Below, piece by piece: positions 35,545 through 45,559 of a DNA stretch of 64,000 nucleotides (position 1 is the stretch's first letter; each line of letters opens with the position of its first letter). This DNA comes from Trematomus loennbergii (lineage: Eukaryota; Chordata; Actinopteri; Perciformes; Nototheniidae). The stretch is from positions 181,501 to 245,500 of the forward strand of contig JAAOOA010000095.1 of the NCBI GenBank assembly GCA_012861695.1, written 5' to 3'. A program made the translations under genes and the position numbers. The notes below the pieces were generated by a model. It was not told the origin of the DNA. It saw only the letters and a list, made by a program, of their open reading frames with translations, and did no database searches.

Positions 35545-36104
35545 GGTCAGGGACGTTGTTACGGCCGCCGCCTCCCTGGTCCCGGTAACTCTGTTTTGAA
35601 TGTGTCTTATGCAAATGAGCTGTGCGGTTGCCCTGATGTCATTGGCTACCCATCTCCTGGTCCGCCCCTGAAGATTGTGATTGGAGCACGCCGGGCCCGA
35701 CACGCTCCAATCCCAGCGCACATCCGGCGCACACCTTCCGGAGACGACTACAAAGCCTGTGGACAGCGATCAGTCGGGAGGCTCTGTTATGTGAACAGAC
35801 GCCTCTCGTTACGTGCTCTTCGATTGTGTGTAAATTCTGTTAACAGTGGTTAAATCGTGTGGTCCGTAATTAGTGTAGTATTGATGTGATTAGATGTGTT
35901 TAGATTAGATAATATTACGTTGACTGTGGTCATTTAGTTTAGCTGTGTTTTCCCACAGCCTCCTTTTCCTTAGTCTGTACCACTTTGATAGTGAGGGTTG
36001 TTTTGTTGTTATTTTGGTTGTTAGTGTCTATTAGTTGGTATTTAATTAGGCTCCCTTTTTAGAGTCCTCCCTTTGTTTGGTTGCTCACTTTAACGTAACA
36101 TACA
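35545..36104 (+). mobile_element. LTR, plus-strand arm of a palindromic pair
   Basis: This is the same LTR as 36165-36882 in opposite orientation. It ends ...GTAACATACA at 36104. It lacks the first few tens of bases and about 186 bp before its 3' end (ctttaac jumps to gtaacataca), so it misses the AATAAA-containing part. The arms match closely over about 540 bp. Confidence 0.75.
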
Positions 36105-36164
36105 TGGATATGATTCTCGCTTGGGGTGCGAGAGGTCCCGGGTTCAAATCCCGGACGAGCCCCA
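36105..36164 (+). pseudogene. tRNA-Pro segment joining two inverted LTRs
   Basis: The 60 bases match tRNA-Pro from the D-arm side through the anticodon stem (ctcgc/gcgag), T arm (GGTTCAAATCC) and acceptor 3' strand, ending CCCCA exactly where the right LTR starts. The 5' sixteen or so bases of the tRNA are missing, so it is not a functional gene. The anticodon loop reads ttggggt. The last 18 bases are a near-perfect tRNA-Pro primer binding site for the LTR on the right. Confidence 0.8.
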
Positions 36165-36882
36165 TGTATGTTACGTCCCCACTAGGGGATGAGGAAATGC
36201 AACACACACCAGTTGGAATTGGTAATAATTTTAAAGGAGTTTATTATAGCAGGTTTACAAATAGCAGGCAAGCGGCCTAGAACAAACAAAAAGGCCACAA
36301 GGGCGCAGGTTAAAGTGAGCAACCAAACAAAGGGAGGACTCTAAAAAGGGAGCCTAATTAAATACCAAACAAATAGACACTAACAACCAAAATAACAACA
36401 AAACAACCCTCACTATCAAAGTGGTACAGACTAAGGAAAAGGAGGCTGTGGGAAAACACAGCTAAACTAAATGACCACAGTCAACGTAATATTATCCTAA
36501 TCTAAACACATCTAATCACATCAATACTACACTAATTACGGACCACACGAGTTAACCACTGTTAACAGAATTTACACACAATCAAAGAGCACGTAACGAG
36601 AGGCGTCTGTTCACATAACAGAGCCTCCCGACTGATCGCTGTCCACAGGCTTTGTAGTCGTCTCCGGAAGGTGTGCGCCGGATGTGCGCTGGGATTGGAG
36701 CGTGTCGGGCCCGGCGTGCTCCAATCACAATCTTCGGGGCGGACCAGGAGATGGGTAGCCAATGACATCAGGGCAACCGCACAGCTCATTTACATAAGAC
36801 ACATTCAAAACAGAGTCACCAGGACCGGGGAGGCGGCGGCCATAACTTTTTTCCCTGAGGGCCACATACAGAATAACATACA
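36165..36882 (-). mobile_element. Full LTR, minus-strand arm of the palindromic pair
   Basis: 718 bp with 9-bp inverted ends: TGTATGTTA at its start and TAACATACA at its end (read on the minus strand). It has an AATAAA about 80 bases before the end (near 36242-36247). On the minus strand the LTR is directly followed by TGGGGCTCGTCCGGGAT, the tRNA-Pro primer site (one G short of the ideal). The U5/primer-site junction is therefore authentic. Confidence 0.8.
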
Positions 36883-37775
36883 AGGGCTGGGCCCATCACT
36901 AGAGGTGAGATATATTGCCTCATAAGTCAAGTTATAATTTAGCAAAATCAATCAAACGTAGGTTAATTATTCTTGATACCTGAATATGCTTTAAGAACAA
37001 AACAGCCTACATCTCAGCTCTCCAGAGGTTTTACTTTATTTAGTTGGCGGCTCATCCTTTAAAACAGAAGTCTCAGATTGCTTATAAGTGGACATAGGTA
37101 GGGTTTGTTATGCAAATAAGTTATTTTTATCACTAAGATTTGTTAGACTGAAAGGGCCGTAGTTTGGACACCCCTGCGTTAGATGGACAGGCAGTCCCTT
37201 GTACGGGACCGTTGGAGAGAAGATGCAGAGCTGGAGGCAAAGCTTTCTATTTACCAGTCCGTCTACGATCAACCCTTACTCACCGTCATGAGCTTTAGGT
37301 AGTCACTGAAAGGATGACATCACAGATACAAGCAGTCTAAATGAGCGTCAGATTAAAGCTTCTTCTATAGGCTGACTGGGCCTCAGGATTGGGTGAGGAG
37401 CTCTGAAGAGACAGAACATGCTGGAGTGATTTCATGTGTGTCCTGGGACGCCTCAGGACCAGCCAGCAGGAGCTGAGGTGGTGCTGGTTAAACATCATTT
37501 AATAGGTCTGATGTCCAAACTGTAGTAGAGTGTCAGCTGGAGATCTTCTTGTAGTCATCTCTCTGTGTTTTTCTTCACATTATTCTCTATTCCTTTGTTT
37601 CATGATCTTTTCATATCAATAAGACCCTTACCATGGCTGTCCATCTGAACTGTGAAGCAGTGACTGGAGTTTTAGGTGAAGAGATGACACAGAGGTGATG
37701 CAGTAATAAGCCCCGCCCCCCCCCTTCCAGTCCTGGACCCTCAGATGATCTGACGGCTTGTTTGTGTGTCTGCAG
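36883..37775. other. Intron before LRR exon 2
   Basis: No transposon ends or coding signal recognised. The last 100 bases include a C-rich run (ccgcccccccccttcc) before the LRR exon acceptor. Confidence 0.4.
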
Positions 37776-37922
37776 GCTGTCAGGCTGTCTGATCACAGAG
37801 GAAGGCTGTGATGCTCTGGCCTCAGCTTTAAACCCCTCCCATCTGAGAGAGCTGGACCTGAGCTACAATCATCCAGGAGACTCAGGGGGGAGGCTGCTGT
37901 CTGCTGGACTGGACACGCTCAG
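37776..37922 (+). CDS. NLR-C leucine-rich repeat exon 2, shortened
   Basis: 147 nt, acceptor tgtctgcag, donor CTCAG/GTATGG. Encodes LSGCLITEEGCDALASALNP, then LRELDLSYNHPGDSGGRLLS and LDTLR. Compared with the usual 174-nt LRR exon, 27 nt are missing, including the segment that normally follows SAGL. The frame and splice phase are kept. Confidence 0.8.
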
Positions 37923-38263
37923 GTATGGAGAGGCACTCAGTCTGATAGAGGAGGTAGAAACTGGCTCCTATGACCTGAAGCATCCAGAGCTGATAGACCC
38001 TGACTCTTCACACTGTCTGCCGTCAGCTGTAAGCATCAACACAAATGTTCAACTTAGAGGAGACCCCCCTCAGTGAGTCAATGTTCATCATGGAACCACC
38101 AACAGAAACAGAGTGTTTTTTTTTTTAATGTTCACACAGATTTGCACAGGAAGTGACATCATGAATAAATAAACTCATTCATTTCCAGATGTTTTATTCT
38201 GAGTCCTAGCAAACGGCCAATCAGAAGAACCTCCCCTGGAATGAAATAATGATTTATAAGTTT

Positions 38264-38930
38264 CAGTGTTGGGAGTAACGTGTTACAGTAATCAGATTAC
38301 ATTTGTCTGTAACGCAGTAGTGTAACGCGTTACTGTTGGTTCAGCAGTAATTATATTACAGTTACTAAGCACAAAATGATCTTGTTACCTGCGTTACGTT
38401 AAGCTCTTCGACTTTCTGCATAACGGGAGGATAGAAAAATAAGTCAAACGTCCTTTTTCTCTCACGCTCAGAGTTCATGGATGAGGAGACGGAGCAGAGA
38501 TGGCAGAGTCATAGCAAACATCATGGAGGACATGTTGCCCGTTTCAGATTAATACATCTATGGTTTCCACGGTGGAATCACCATCTTTCTAAAAACATAT
38601 TGAACAAGAAATACATAACAGGCGGCCGCCATAAGACAGGAAAACTCTTGCAAACTACCTGGAGCAGAGTTATGATGGAAACTGAGCTAAAGAAAACATG
38701 ATGTTCAAACAAAGAGCAGAAACAGGGTCTGAGTTCAGTAGTGTCCTTATGAGATTAAGGATTTGTTCTGATCTGATGAGGTTTAACTTTATACTGTTCA
38801 TTTTCATTTGATTTATGGTGCATCTGAGGTGATGTTAAAGAGCAATCCAAAAGTAAAGTAACTAGTAGTGTAACTAATTACTTTCAGCAGTGAGTAACAA
38901 GTAAATAAATGCCCCCCCCCACCCCCACTC
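38264..38930. mobile_element. hAT-type element, one end degraded
   Basis: The left end is CAGTGTTGGGAGTAACGTGT, followed by repeated GTAACGCGTTACT-type motifs, a pattern common to fish hAT elements. The right side still has gtaactaattacttt motifs near 38868-38885, but the terminal inverted repeat is not recognisable; it fades into a C run at 38911. Non-coding. Confidence 0.55.
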
Positions 38931-39213
38931 AGCTCTAAATTCAGGCTTAACAAAACAAACTGAAAAGTATCAGGATTCAGAAATGAAGACAAAAGATAAA
39001 TATGAAGCGCACAGTGAACCAAAGAGAAACCCATATTTCCTGATGCTCACAAACGCTGCACACAGGAAGCATGCCTCCACCTGATCAACACCTGGAGAGG
39101 AGATCATAGACATCACAAAAGAGACACCTCAGTGTTTGTAGATGTTTCTGGAGGCAGACTGAGGTGACATATCAGACCATTTAAAGACTAACTGACCCCC
39201 CCTCTGCTTTCAG

Positions 39214-39260
39214 CCTGGAGCCTGCTGCAGTCCGGTTCTTGAGGCCAGGTCTCAGGAAGT
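39214..39260 (+). CDS. NLR-C linker exon before B30.2
   Basis: 47 nt, acceptor gctttcag, donor AAGT/GTAAGT. Encodes LEPAAVRFLRPGLRK, which matches the short exon that links LRRs to the B30.2 domain in fish NLR-C genes. Intact. Confidence 0.75.
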
Positions 39261-39281
39261 GTAAGTGTGTTTTTAATCCAA

Positions 39282-42200
39282 CCGGTATCACGGCAAGACG
39301 TGAACATGTGACGATCTACCATGCTGGGAGACGTGAATATGTCACGGTTTCGTCCCTTCAAACGTGACAGTTACACGGTATTGTTAACATGGCCCAACCA
39401 GTGGAGAAATACCCGGAAGTGCCAAGCAAATGCTCTACCAAGACTATTGGTCGGTTTTTTTGTCAAAATTAGATGTTTTTAATTTATTTTTTAATCGTCA
39501 CACTCGATTTCGCCGATTTTCTTGTGGCCCCAGCTGGTCGACACCTCTTTTAGCAGAAACAAAGGCTACATTAATGTATTAAATCGATGTTAATCCATGT
39601 GTGTGGATCATGGACTGTATATATAAAGGTGTGGATGTGGAATTAACGGACGTGACGTTGTGCGATTGCGTTGCCAGGCAACAGCTTCGGTTCATGTTAA
39701 TTTACAAACTCTTCAACTAGAACCGTAGTTATATTTAAAAACATTTTAGAAGGCCTCAGGAAATACTTTAATGTAAATTTAAATTTAAATGTGAAGGAAT
39801 GTGTGTATAACAAAATACAAACGTCATAAAAAATACCGGAAACAGACGTAGACAAGGTCCTCAGCTCGGTGATTCGATGGTTTAGCCGCAATGCACGTTG
39901 GGAAATGGTGTTTATGCGATGTGAAATCCGAAAACATTTTTTTTAAATAAAATAATACTTTATTCCGAGTGTGCTTGCTTTTCTCTTTGGAGGTCATCAC
40001 ATAACGGCATTGTAATACACGGTTCGGCTGCATTAAATATGACATATCTGCCGTAGTTCTGTATTTATAGAGCCCTGATGAGAAGACTTCTAGACAAACA
40101 GGAAGCACTGCCGCCAAAACTGAAAACGTGACGTGGATCATAAATATATCAGCAATTAAACAACATCTTAGATTTCTTTTCACACAATACGTCTCCTTGC
40201 AGTATCAACACTAATTCGGCTGACTTTTATATTTGATCCAATTGGTAGATAGGTTATATTTACACCATAACGGTGCACAGCTGATAGAAAAGGACTTGTC
40301 GTTTTTAAAGATATTACTGATTTTCTTTGAATATAAGAATGTAAATACTGAGTTGACAGAATAGTCAGGGTTTTGGGTGATGGGAGACACATCTCTGGAA
40401 TCACAATTTCAATAGCTTACTGTTGAATGACGGATATACCTTTCTGTCTGTGATGTTTTACAAATCAGATATTATAAGTAAAACATGTGAAATAATATAG
40501 CAATATCCTGTACAATTATGTGAAAACATGAATAAAACACACATCTTCAGATGTTATACATACACAAGTGTCCTACACTAATAATACAAAGTTATTATGG
40601 CTGTGTGTACCTTGTGTGCACCGCCTAGTGGTTAAAGCACGTTATTAATTAGTTGTGTATATGATATGTCAATGAACCTTAGAAAATCTTGAAATCTTGA
40701 AAGGGATATGCAAAATAGCCATTATATACAGTCTTTAATTAACTATTAGTAGAGAATAACGAGTAATGAATATACTTTATAGGGATCTGCAGATAAATGT
40801 TTAGTCTTCTCAAGCAGCAACTATCAAATATCTCTCCTGATTGTTTGCACTTGACAATCACCTTTCCCTGAATTTTACTCAGGTGTAACTAAAGCCTGAT
40901 TTAAGGGTTGTTTATATTTCACATCATTAATCAGAATCTGCAAAGTAACTAAAATAAATGTAGTGGAGTAAAAATACCAGGTTAACCTCTGAATTGTAGT
41001 GGAGTAGAATTGCTGTTTTGTTTAGTAATGGCTATTGAATATGGAATAAAGGTTTTGACAAGACCTGGTGTAACAATAATCAAAAAGGACATTAAAAGAG
41101 CTCCAGATGTCAATGATCTAAACAAAACAGCACACCTAAAATGTATATTTAAATACTTTATTAAGGGCAGTGAATTAGTTTTTTCTGTATGTTTTTCAAA
41201 TCAGTGTTATACAGTAAGTGTCATAGACAGTGTTACATTGCTATTATTATCCTTAAAATATATGTAAAACAAAACCACTTATGATCTTTTTATTTGAGTG
41301 GTTTACTAATGACAGTTAATTCTGTTTTTGCTATTGATGGTTTCATTTTTGTGAAAAATAATAAAATTCAATAACGTGCTTTAACCACTAGATGTGCCTT
41401 TTATCAGCTGTGCACCGTTATGGTGTAAATACAGCCTATCTACCAATTGGATCAAATATAAAAGTCAGCCGAATTAGTATTGATACTGCAAGGAGACGTA
41501 TTGTGTGAAAAGAAATGTAAGATGTTGTTTAATTGCTGATATATTTATGATCCACGTAACGTTTTCAGTTTTGGCGGCAGTGCTTCCTGTTTGTCTAGAA
41601 GTCTTCTCATCAGGGCTCTATACATAGAGTTAACTACGGCAGATATGTAATATTTAATGCAGCCGAACCGTGTATTACAATGCCGTTATGTGATGACCTC
41701 CAAGAGAAAAGCAAGCACACATCGGAATAAAGTATTATTTTATTTTTAAAAATGTTTTCGGATTTCACATCGCATAAACACCATTTCCCAACGTGCATTG
41801 CGGCTAAACCATCGAATCACCGAGCTGAGGGCCTTGCCTACGTCTGTTTCCGGTATTTTTTATGACGGATGTATTTTGTTATACACACATTCCTTCACAT
41901 TTAAATTTAAATTACATTAAAGTATTTCCTGAGGCCTTCTAAATGTTTTTAAATATAACTACGGTTCTAGTTGAAGAGTTTGTAAATGAAGATGAACCGA
42001 AGCTGTTGCCTGGCAACGCAATCGCACAACGTCACGTCCGTTACCACATCCACACCTTTATATACAGTCCATGATCCACACATGGATTAACATCGATTTT
42101 AATACATTAATGTAGCCTTTGTTTCTGCTAAAAGAGGTGTCGACCAGCTAGGGCCACAAGAAAATCGGCGAAATCGAGTGTGACGATTAAAAAATAAATT

Positions 42201-42400
42201 AAAAACATCTAATTTTGACAATAAAAACCGACCAATAGTCGTGGTAGAGCATTTGCTTGGCACTTCCGGGTATTTCTCCACTGGTTGGGCCATGTTAACA
42301 ATACCGTGTAACTGTCACGTTTGAAGGGACGAAACCGTGACATATTCAAGTCTCCCAGCATGGTAGATCGTCACATGTTCACGTCTTGCCGTGATACCGG
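39282..42400. mobile_element. Giant foldback element, arms about 1 kb
   Basis: The two arms are reverse complements. The left is 39282-40290 plus 40626-40649, and the right is 41372-42400. They differ by only scattered substitutions and small indels over the first 450 bases checked. The ends are CCGGTATCACGGCAAGACG. About 340 bp in the left arm (40291-40625) has no partner, so it is an insertion there or a deletion on the right. The loop (40650-41371) is AT-rich and encodes nothing recognisable. No target duplication was identified. It lies in the intron before the B30.2 exon. Confidence 0.75.
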
Positions 42401-42482
42401 GTTGTTTTAATCATGAACATCTTCACACTGGGACATCACAGGTACTTTAGTAACCTTTAATACCTGCTGTGTCTCTCATCAG

Positions 42483-43050
42483 ATTCCTGTGGACTCACAC
42501 TGGACTCAAACACAGCATGCAGAATCCTCCAACTGTCTGACAACAACAGGAAGGTGACATGGGTGAGAGAGGAGCAGAAATATCCTGATCATCCAGAGAG
42601 GTTTGACTCCTGTTCTCAGCTGATGTGTAGAGAAGCTCTGACTGGTCGCTGTTACTGGGAGGTCGAGTGGAGAGGAGTGGCTTATATATCAGTGACTTAC
42701 AGAGGAATCAGCAGGAGAGGAGACGGAGAGGACTGTTGTGTTTGGAGGGAATGATCAGTCCTGGAGACTGGACTGCTCTGAAGTTTGTTACTCTGTCAGG
42801 CACAATAAGAGAAAAACATACATCTCCTCCTCCTCCTCCTCCTCCTTGTGCTACCTCTTCTCAACCCCTCCTCCCCCCCCCCCTCTCCCCCTCCTCCTCC
42901 CCCTCTGGTAGATTAGCAGTGTATCTGATCATCCTGCTGGCTCTCTCTCCTTCTACAGAGTCTCCTCTGACACACTGATCCACCTCCACACCTTCAGAGC
43001 CACATTCACTGAACCTCTCTATGCTGGGTTTGGGTTTGAGCCTTGATACT
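42483..43050 (+). pseudogene. NLR-C B30.2 (PRY-SPRY) exon
   Basis: Acceptor ctcatcag. Encodes CGLTLDSNTACRILQLSDNN, then RCYWEVEWRGVAYISVTYRG (the PRY and SPRY signature), then GGNDQSW and, after a low-complexity (TCC)n stretch at 42825-42900, YRVSSDTLIHLHTF and TEPLYAGFGF. Two single-base deletions shift the frame (about 42738 and 42928). B30.2 domains bind ligands or partner proteins in TRIM and NLR-C proteins. The final residues end early at a TGA near 43046. Confidence 0.8.
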
Positions 43051-44022
43051 TGGTTACTCTTCAGTGTCTCTGTGTTCTCTGCAGGAGTGATCCCCCCCCC
43101 AAAAAAAGAGGGGGGCTGATCATAAAAGTGTAAAACTAAGATTTCTGAGATTATCTGAAAAAATTTCTGTATGTTAATTTTCTTTTTAAACAAATCTAAA
43201 TATTGAGATTTCATAAAATAAAGTTTTTCAAAAAGAAACCAGGATTGTAAGATTTTAAGAAAAGCTAAAAACAAAAGTCAGTCTTTGCAAAGATGAAACT
43301 CAGAAAGAGGTTGAATAACAACAGGAAGTCCATTCTGATTTATTTCCACACGGAGGCTTTATTCTGAAACTGCAGGAAAATGTACATTTCTCCCAAAGTC
43401 TTCCCACCATCTGTAGTTTGTGAACACGTGACATCACTTCAGTTTGAATGGCAGCAGTAAAGGGTTACTGAGGCTCGTTAAGAACAGGTCATAGTGACGA
43501 GTTCAATCACTTCTGCAGAATATAATATATGATGTCTACAAACTAACATATAATAAGTCTGAAGTGCAAACGTGAACATAAAGTGCAAACCACAGCGTGC
43601 ATGCATTTGAGCTCAATGACCGGCTTCCCTGTGAATATTTAAAATATAACGTGGCCCTACACAGCAGAGTCTGAGCGGCACAGTGTGCAGCTTTTATTTG
43701 AATGCTGGCTTTTTACTCTCATGCAAATGGTCATTACTTTTTAAGAAGGGTCAGAATCGATGAGCCTTATTTGCATTTAGGAAACTAATCTTCCCTAAAC
43801 AACACGATGATGTTTGAATGAACACGGCTGCTTCTGGGGTGAATGTAAACCTCTGATCTGGGTTAGATGGGTTTATTAACAGACCAATCACATGATGATT
43901 GTCTCATCATTAACACTCATGTACTTTCAATGTAAGCAGCTGATCTAATTAATAAAGTCTGTGTTTTGAGTCGGACTCGTGGTCTGTCTTTGTCTCAGTT
44001 TGATGACTTCTTCCATTCTTGA
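43051..44022. other. Region downstream of NLR-C copy 1
   Basis: Probable former 3' untranslated region and intergenic sequence. It includes a C8-A7 run near 43090-43106 and AATAAA-like signals near 43218. No gene recognised. Confidence 0.4.
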
Positions 44023-44145
44023 TGGATCAGAAATACATGGATACAGAATTTTGAGATTTTTTGAAATAATTCAGAATTTTGAGGAAAAAAGTCAGAATTT
44101 TGAGAAAAAAGTCTGATTCTTTGAAAAAAGTCAGAATTTGTCTCA
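44023..44145. repeat. Short tandem repeat, cagaattttgaga units
   Basis: Degenerate copies of a unit of about 21 bp containing cagaattttgagaaaaaag run through this stretch. Non-coding. Confidence 0.7.
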
Positions 44146-44284
44146 TTATACCGCACTGTGAATGAATGAAAGTAAATATATAAGTGGTCATGAACACATC
44201 TGTCCTCAGACAGAGGGCTGCTGTGCCTCCTGTCATCATTAATGGACGTCTCTTTAAAATGACCGCTCAGAGGAGAGGAGTTCT

Positions 44285-44580
44285 CATTTCTCTAACCGCC
44301 TGCTGCTTCCCCTCCTCTCTCCTCGGTTCCCCTCCTCTCTCCTCGGTTCCTCTCCTCTCTCCTCGGTTCCCCTCCTCTCTCCTCGGTTCCCCTCCTCTCT
44401 CCTCGTTCCCCTCCTCGAGTCCTCCGCTCGCATCTCCTGTGGGCGGACTAAGACACGAGGATAGGAGTCGAGGATGGGAGTCGAGGATGGGAGTCGAGGA
44501 GAGGAGTCGAGGAGAGGAGTCGAGGAGGGAGTCGAGGAGAGGAGTCGAGGAGAGGAGTCGAGGAGGGGAATTAGAGAAAT
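44285..44580. repeat. Paired inverted minisatellites in a small MITE
   Basis: A pyrimidine-rich array (ccctcctctctcctcggtt, about five copies, 44310-44415) faces a purine-rich array (gaggagaggagtc, 44455-44570). The whole is bounded by attctctaa-like ends (atttctctaa at 44287 and ttagagaaat at 44570). The two arrays are roughly complementary, so the strand can fold back. Probably a small inverted-repeat transposon whose arms expanded. Confidence 0.6.
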
Positions 44581-44728
44581 TATAAACCTTCCAGGTGTGT
44601 TTTTCTAAGAGTTAAGGTCACAAACACAACCAGGTCAACTAGATGTGTTAGCATTAGCATTAGCTTGTGCAAATACCGACCATGCGCAAAGGGCTAACAG
44701 CTAGCTCTGTTAGCTCCCCTCCTCTCAC

Positions 44729-44809
44729 CTGAGTCCCCTTCCCGGCTCCGGGGGGTCCGAGCAGGATGGCACGGATCCCCTCCTGCACATCGTCTCCGCC
44801 TCCTGTCTG
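44729..44809 (-). pseudogene. ak2: Orphan adenylate kinase 2 first exon
   Basis: On the minus strand, 27 codons read DDVQEGIRAILLGPPGAGKG, then TQ at a perfect donor (CAG/GTGAGA, GT at 44728-44727). LLGPPGAGKGTQ is the phosphate-binding loop of adenylate kinases, and EGIRA.LLGPPGAGKGTQ is characteristic of AK2, the mitochondrial intermembrane-space isoform. An in-frame TAG (44812-44810) stands just upstream with no ATG between, and no later AK2 exon is visible down to 43 kb. It therefore looks like a duplicated, isolated exon with its GC-rich upstream region. Confidence 0.65.
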
Positions 44810-44829
44810 CTACAGCGACTAAACCCCGC

Positions 44830-45555
44830 CCCCTAATGCTGTTGTGATTGGCCGCAGGACTGCTCTGTCACTAATTGTGAGCGTCGATTGGAGGAAATCT
44901 GGGTGACGGCTCTTGTGTAATATCCAACATGGATTCCATCAGGAATGTTTATTTTCTTTTCTTAAATTAAACTATAATACAAATAAAAAAACGTGAAACT
45001 ATTGATGATGATATAATTAAGGTCTTTGTTTTCTCAGTCAAATGTTTTCTTCTGATTAGTTGCTGCTCATTATTGGATACTTTTTGTTGTCAAATACATT
45101 TTGTATTTTAAAAATGTAAGATGTCACATGTTTTACTTTTTTTACATTTCTATAAATTATATGATATATATATATGTAGTATATTATAGTATATGTAATT
45201 ATTTTTAATATTTTGTATTATTCATTATATTCTTATATTTTGTATTTGTGAAGAAATCCAAATAAATTGACAAAAATGTTCACAAATATAATTTGACTGA
45301 AGTTATCTTGACTAAACAATTCAAATCAAATCATTTATTTATTTAGCTGGCAGTAAAAATACAAACCAGTAACTCATATACAAAATAGTTAGATTTTGAG
45401 GAACTCTGTATAAAGCCCTCCCCCAGCTTGTTCTTAATTTAGCAGCGTGCAGTGAAGCGTTCCTTTAGTTCCCTTTAAAGACGTGATGATCACAGAGATA
45501 AAATGCCTGAAGCTGAAGTTTGTACTCTGATGTGAAGTTCAAAAGAGACAAGGGA
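44830..45555. other. Intergenic, promoter side of the lectin gene
   Basis: AT-rich with short AT repeats near 45166-45190. A stretch caattcaaatcaaatcattt near 45318 resembles an L2 LINE tail but is too short to call. No coding signal. Confidence 0.35.
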
Positions 45556-45559
45556 AACA

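Noticed and set aside
36105..36164. Functional tRNA-Pro gene
   Set aside because: The 5' acceptor strand and most of the D arm are absent, and the sequence ends in CCA at an LTR border, which a gene would not encode.
42667..42978. 103-codon frame with proline and serine runs
   Set aside because: It is an out-of-frame reading of the B30.2 exon and its (TCC)n insert.
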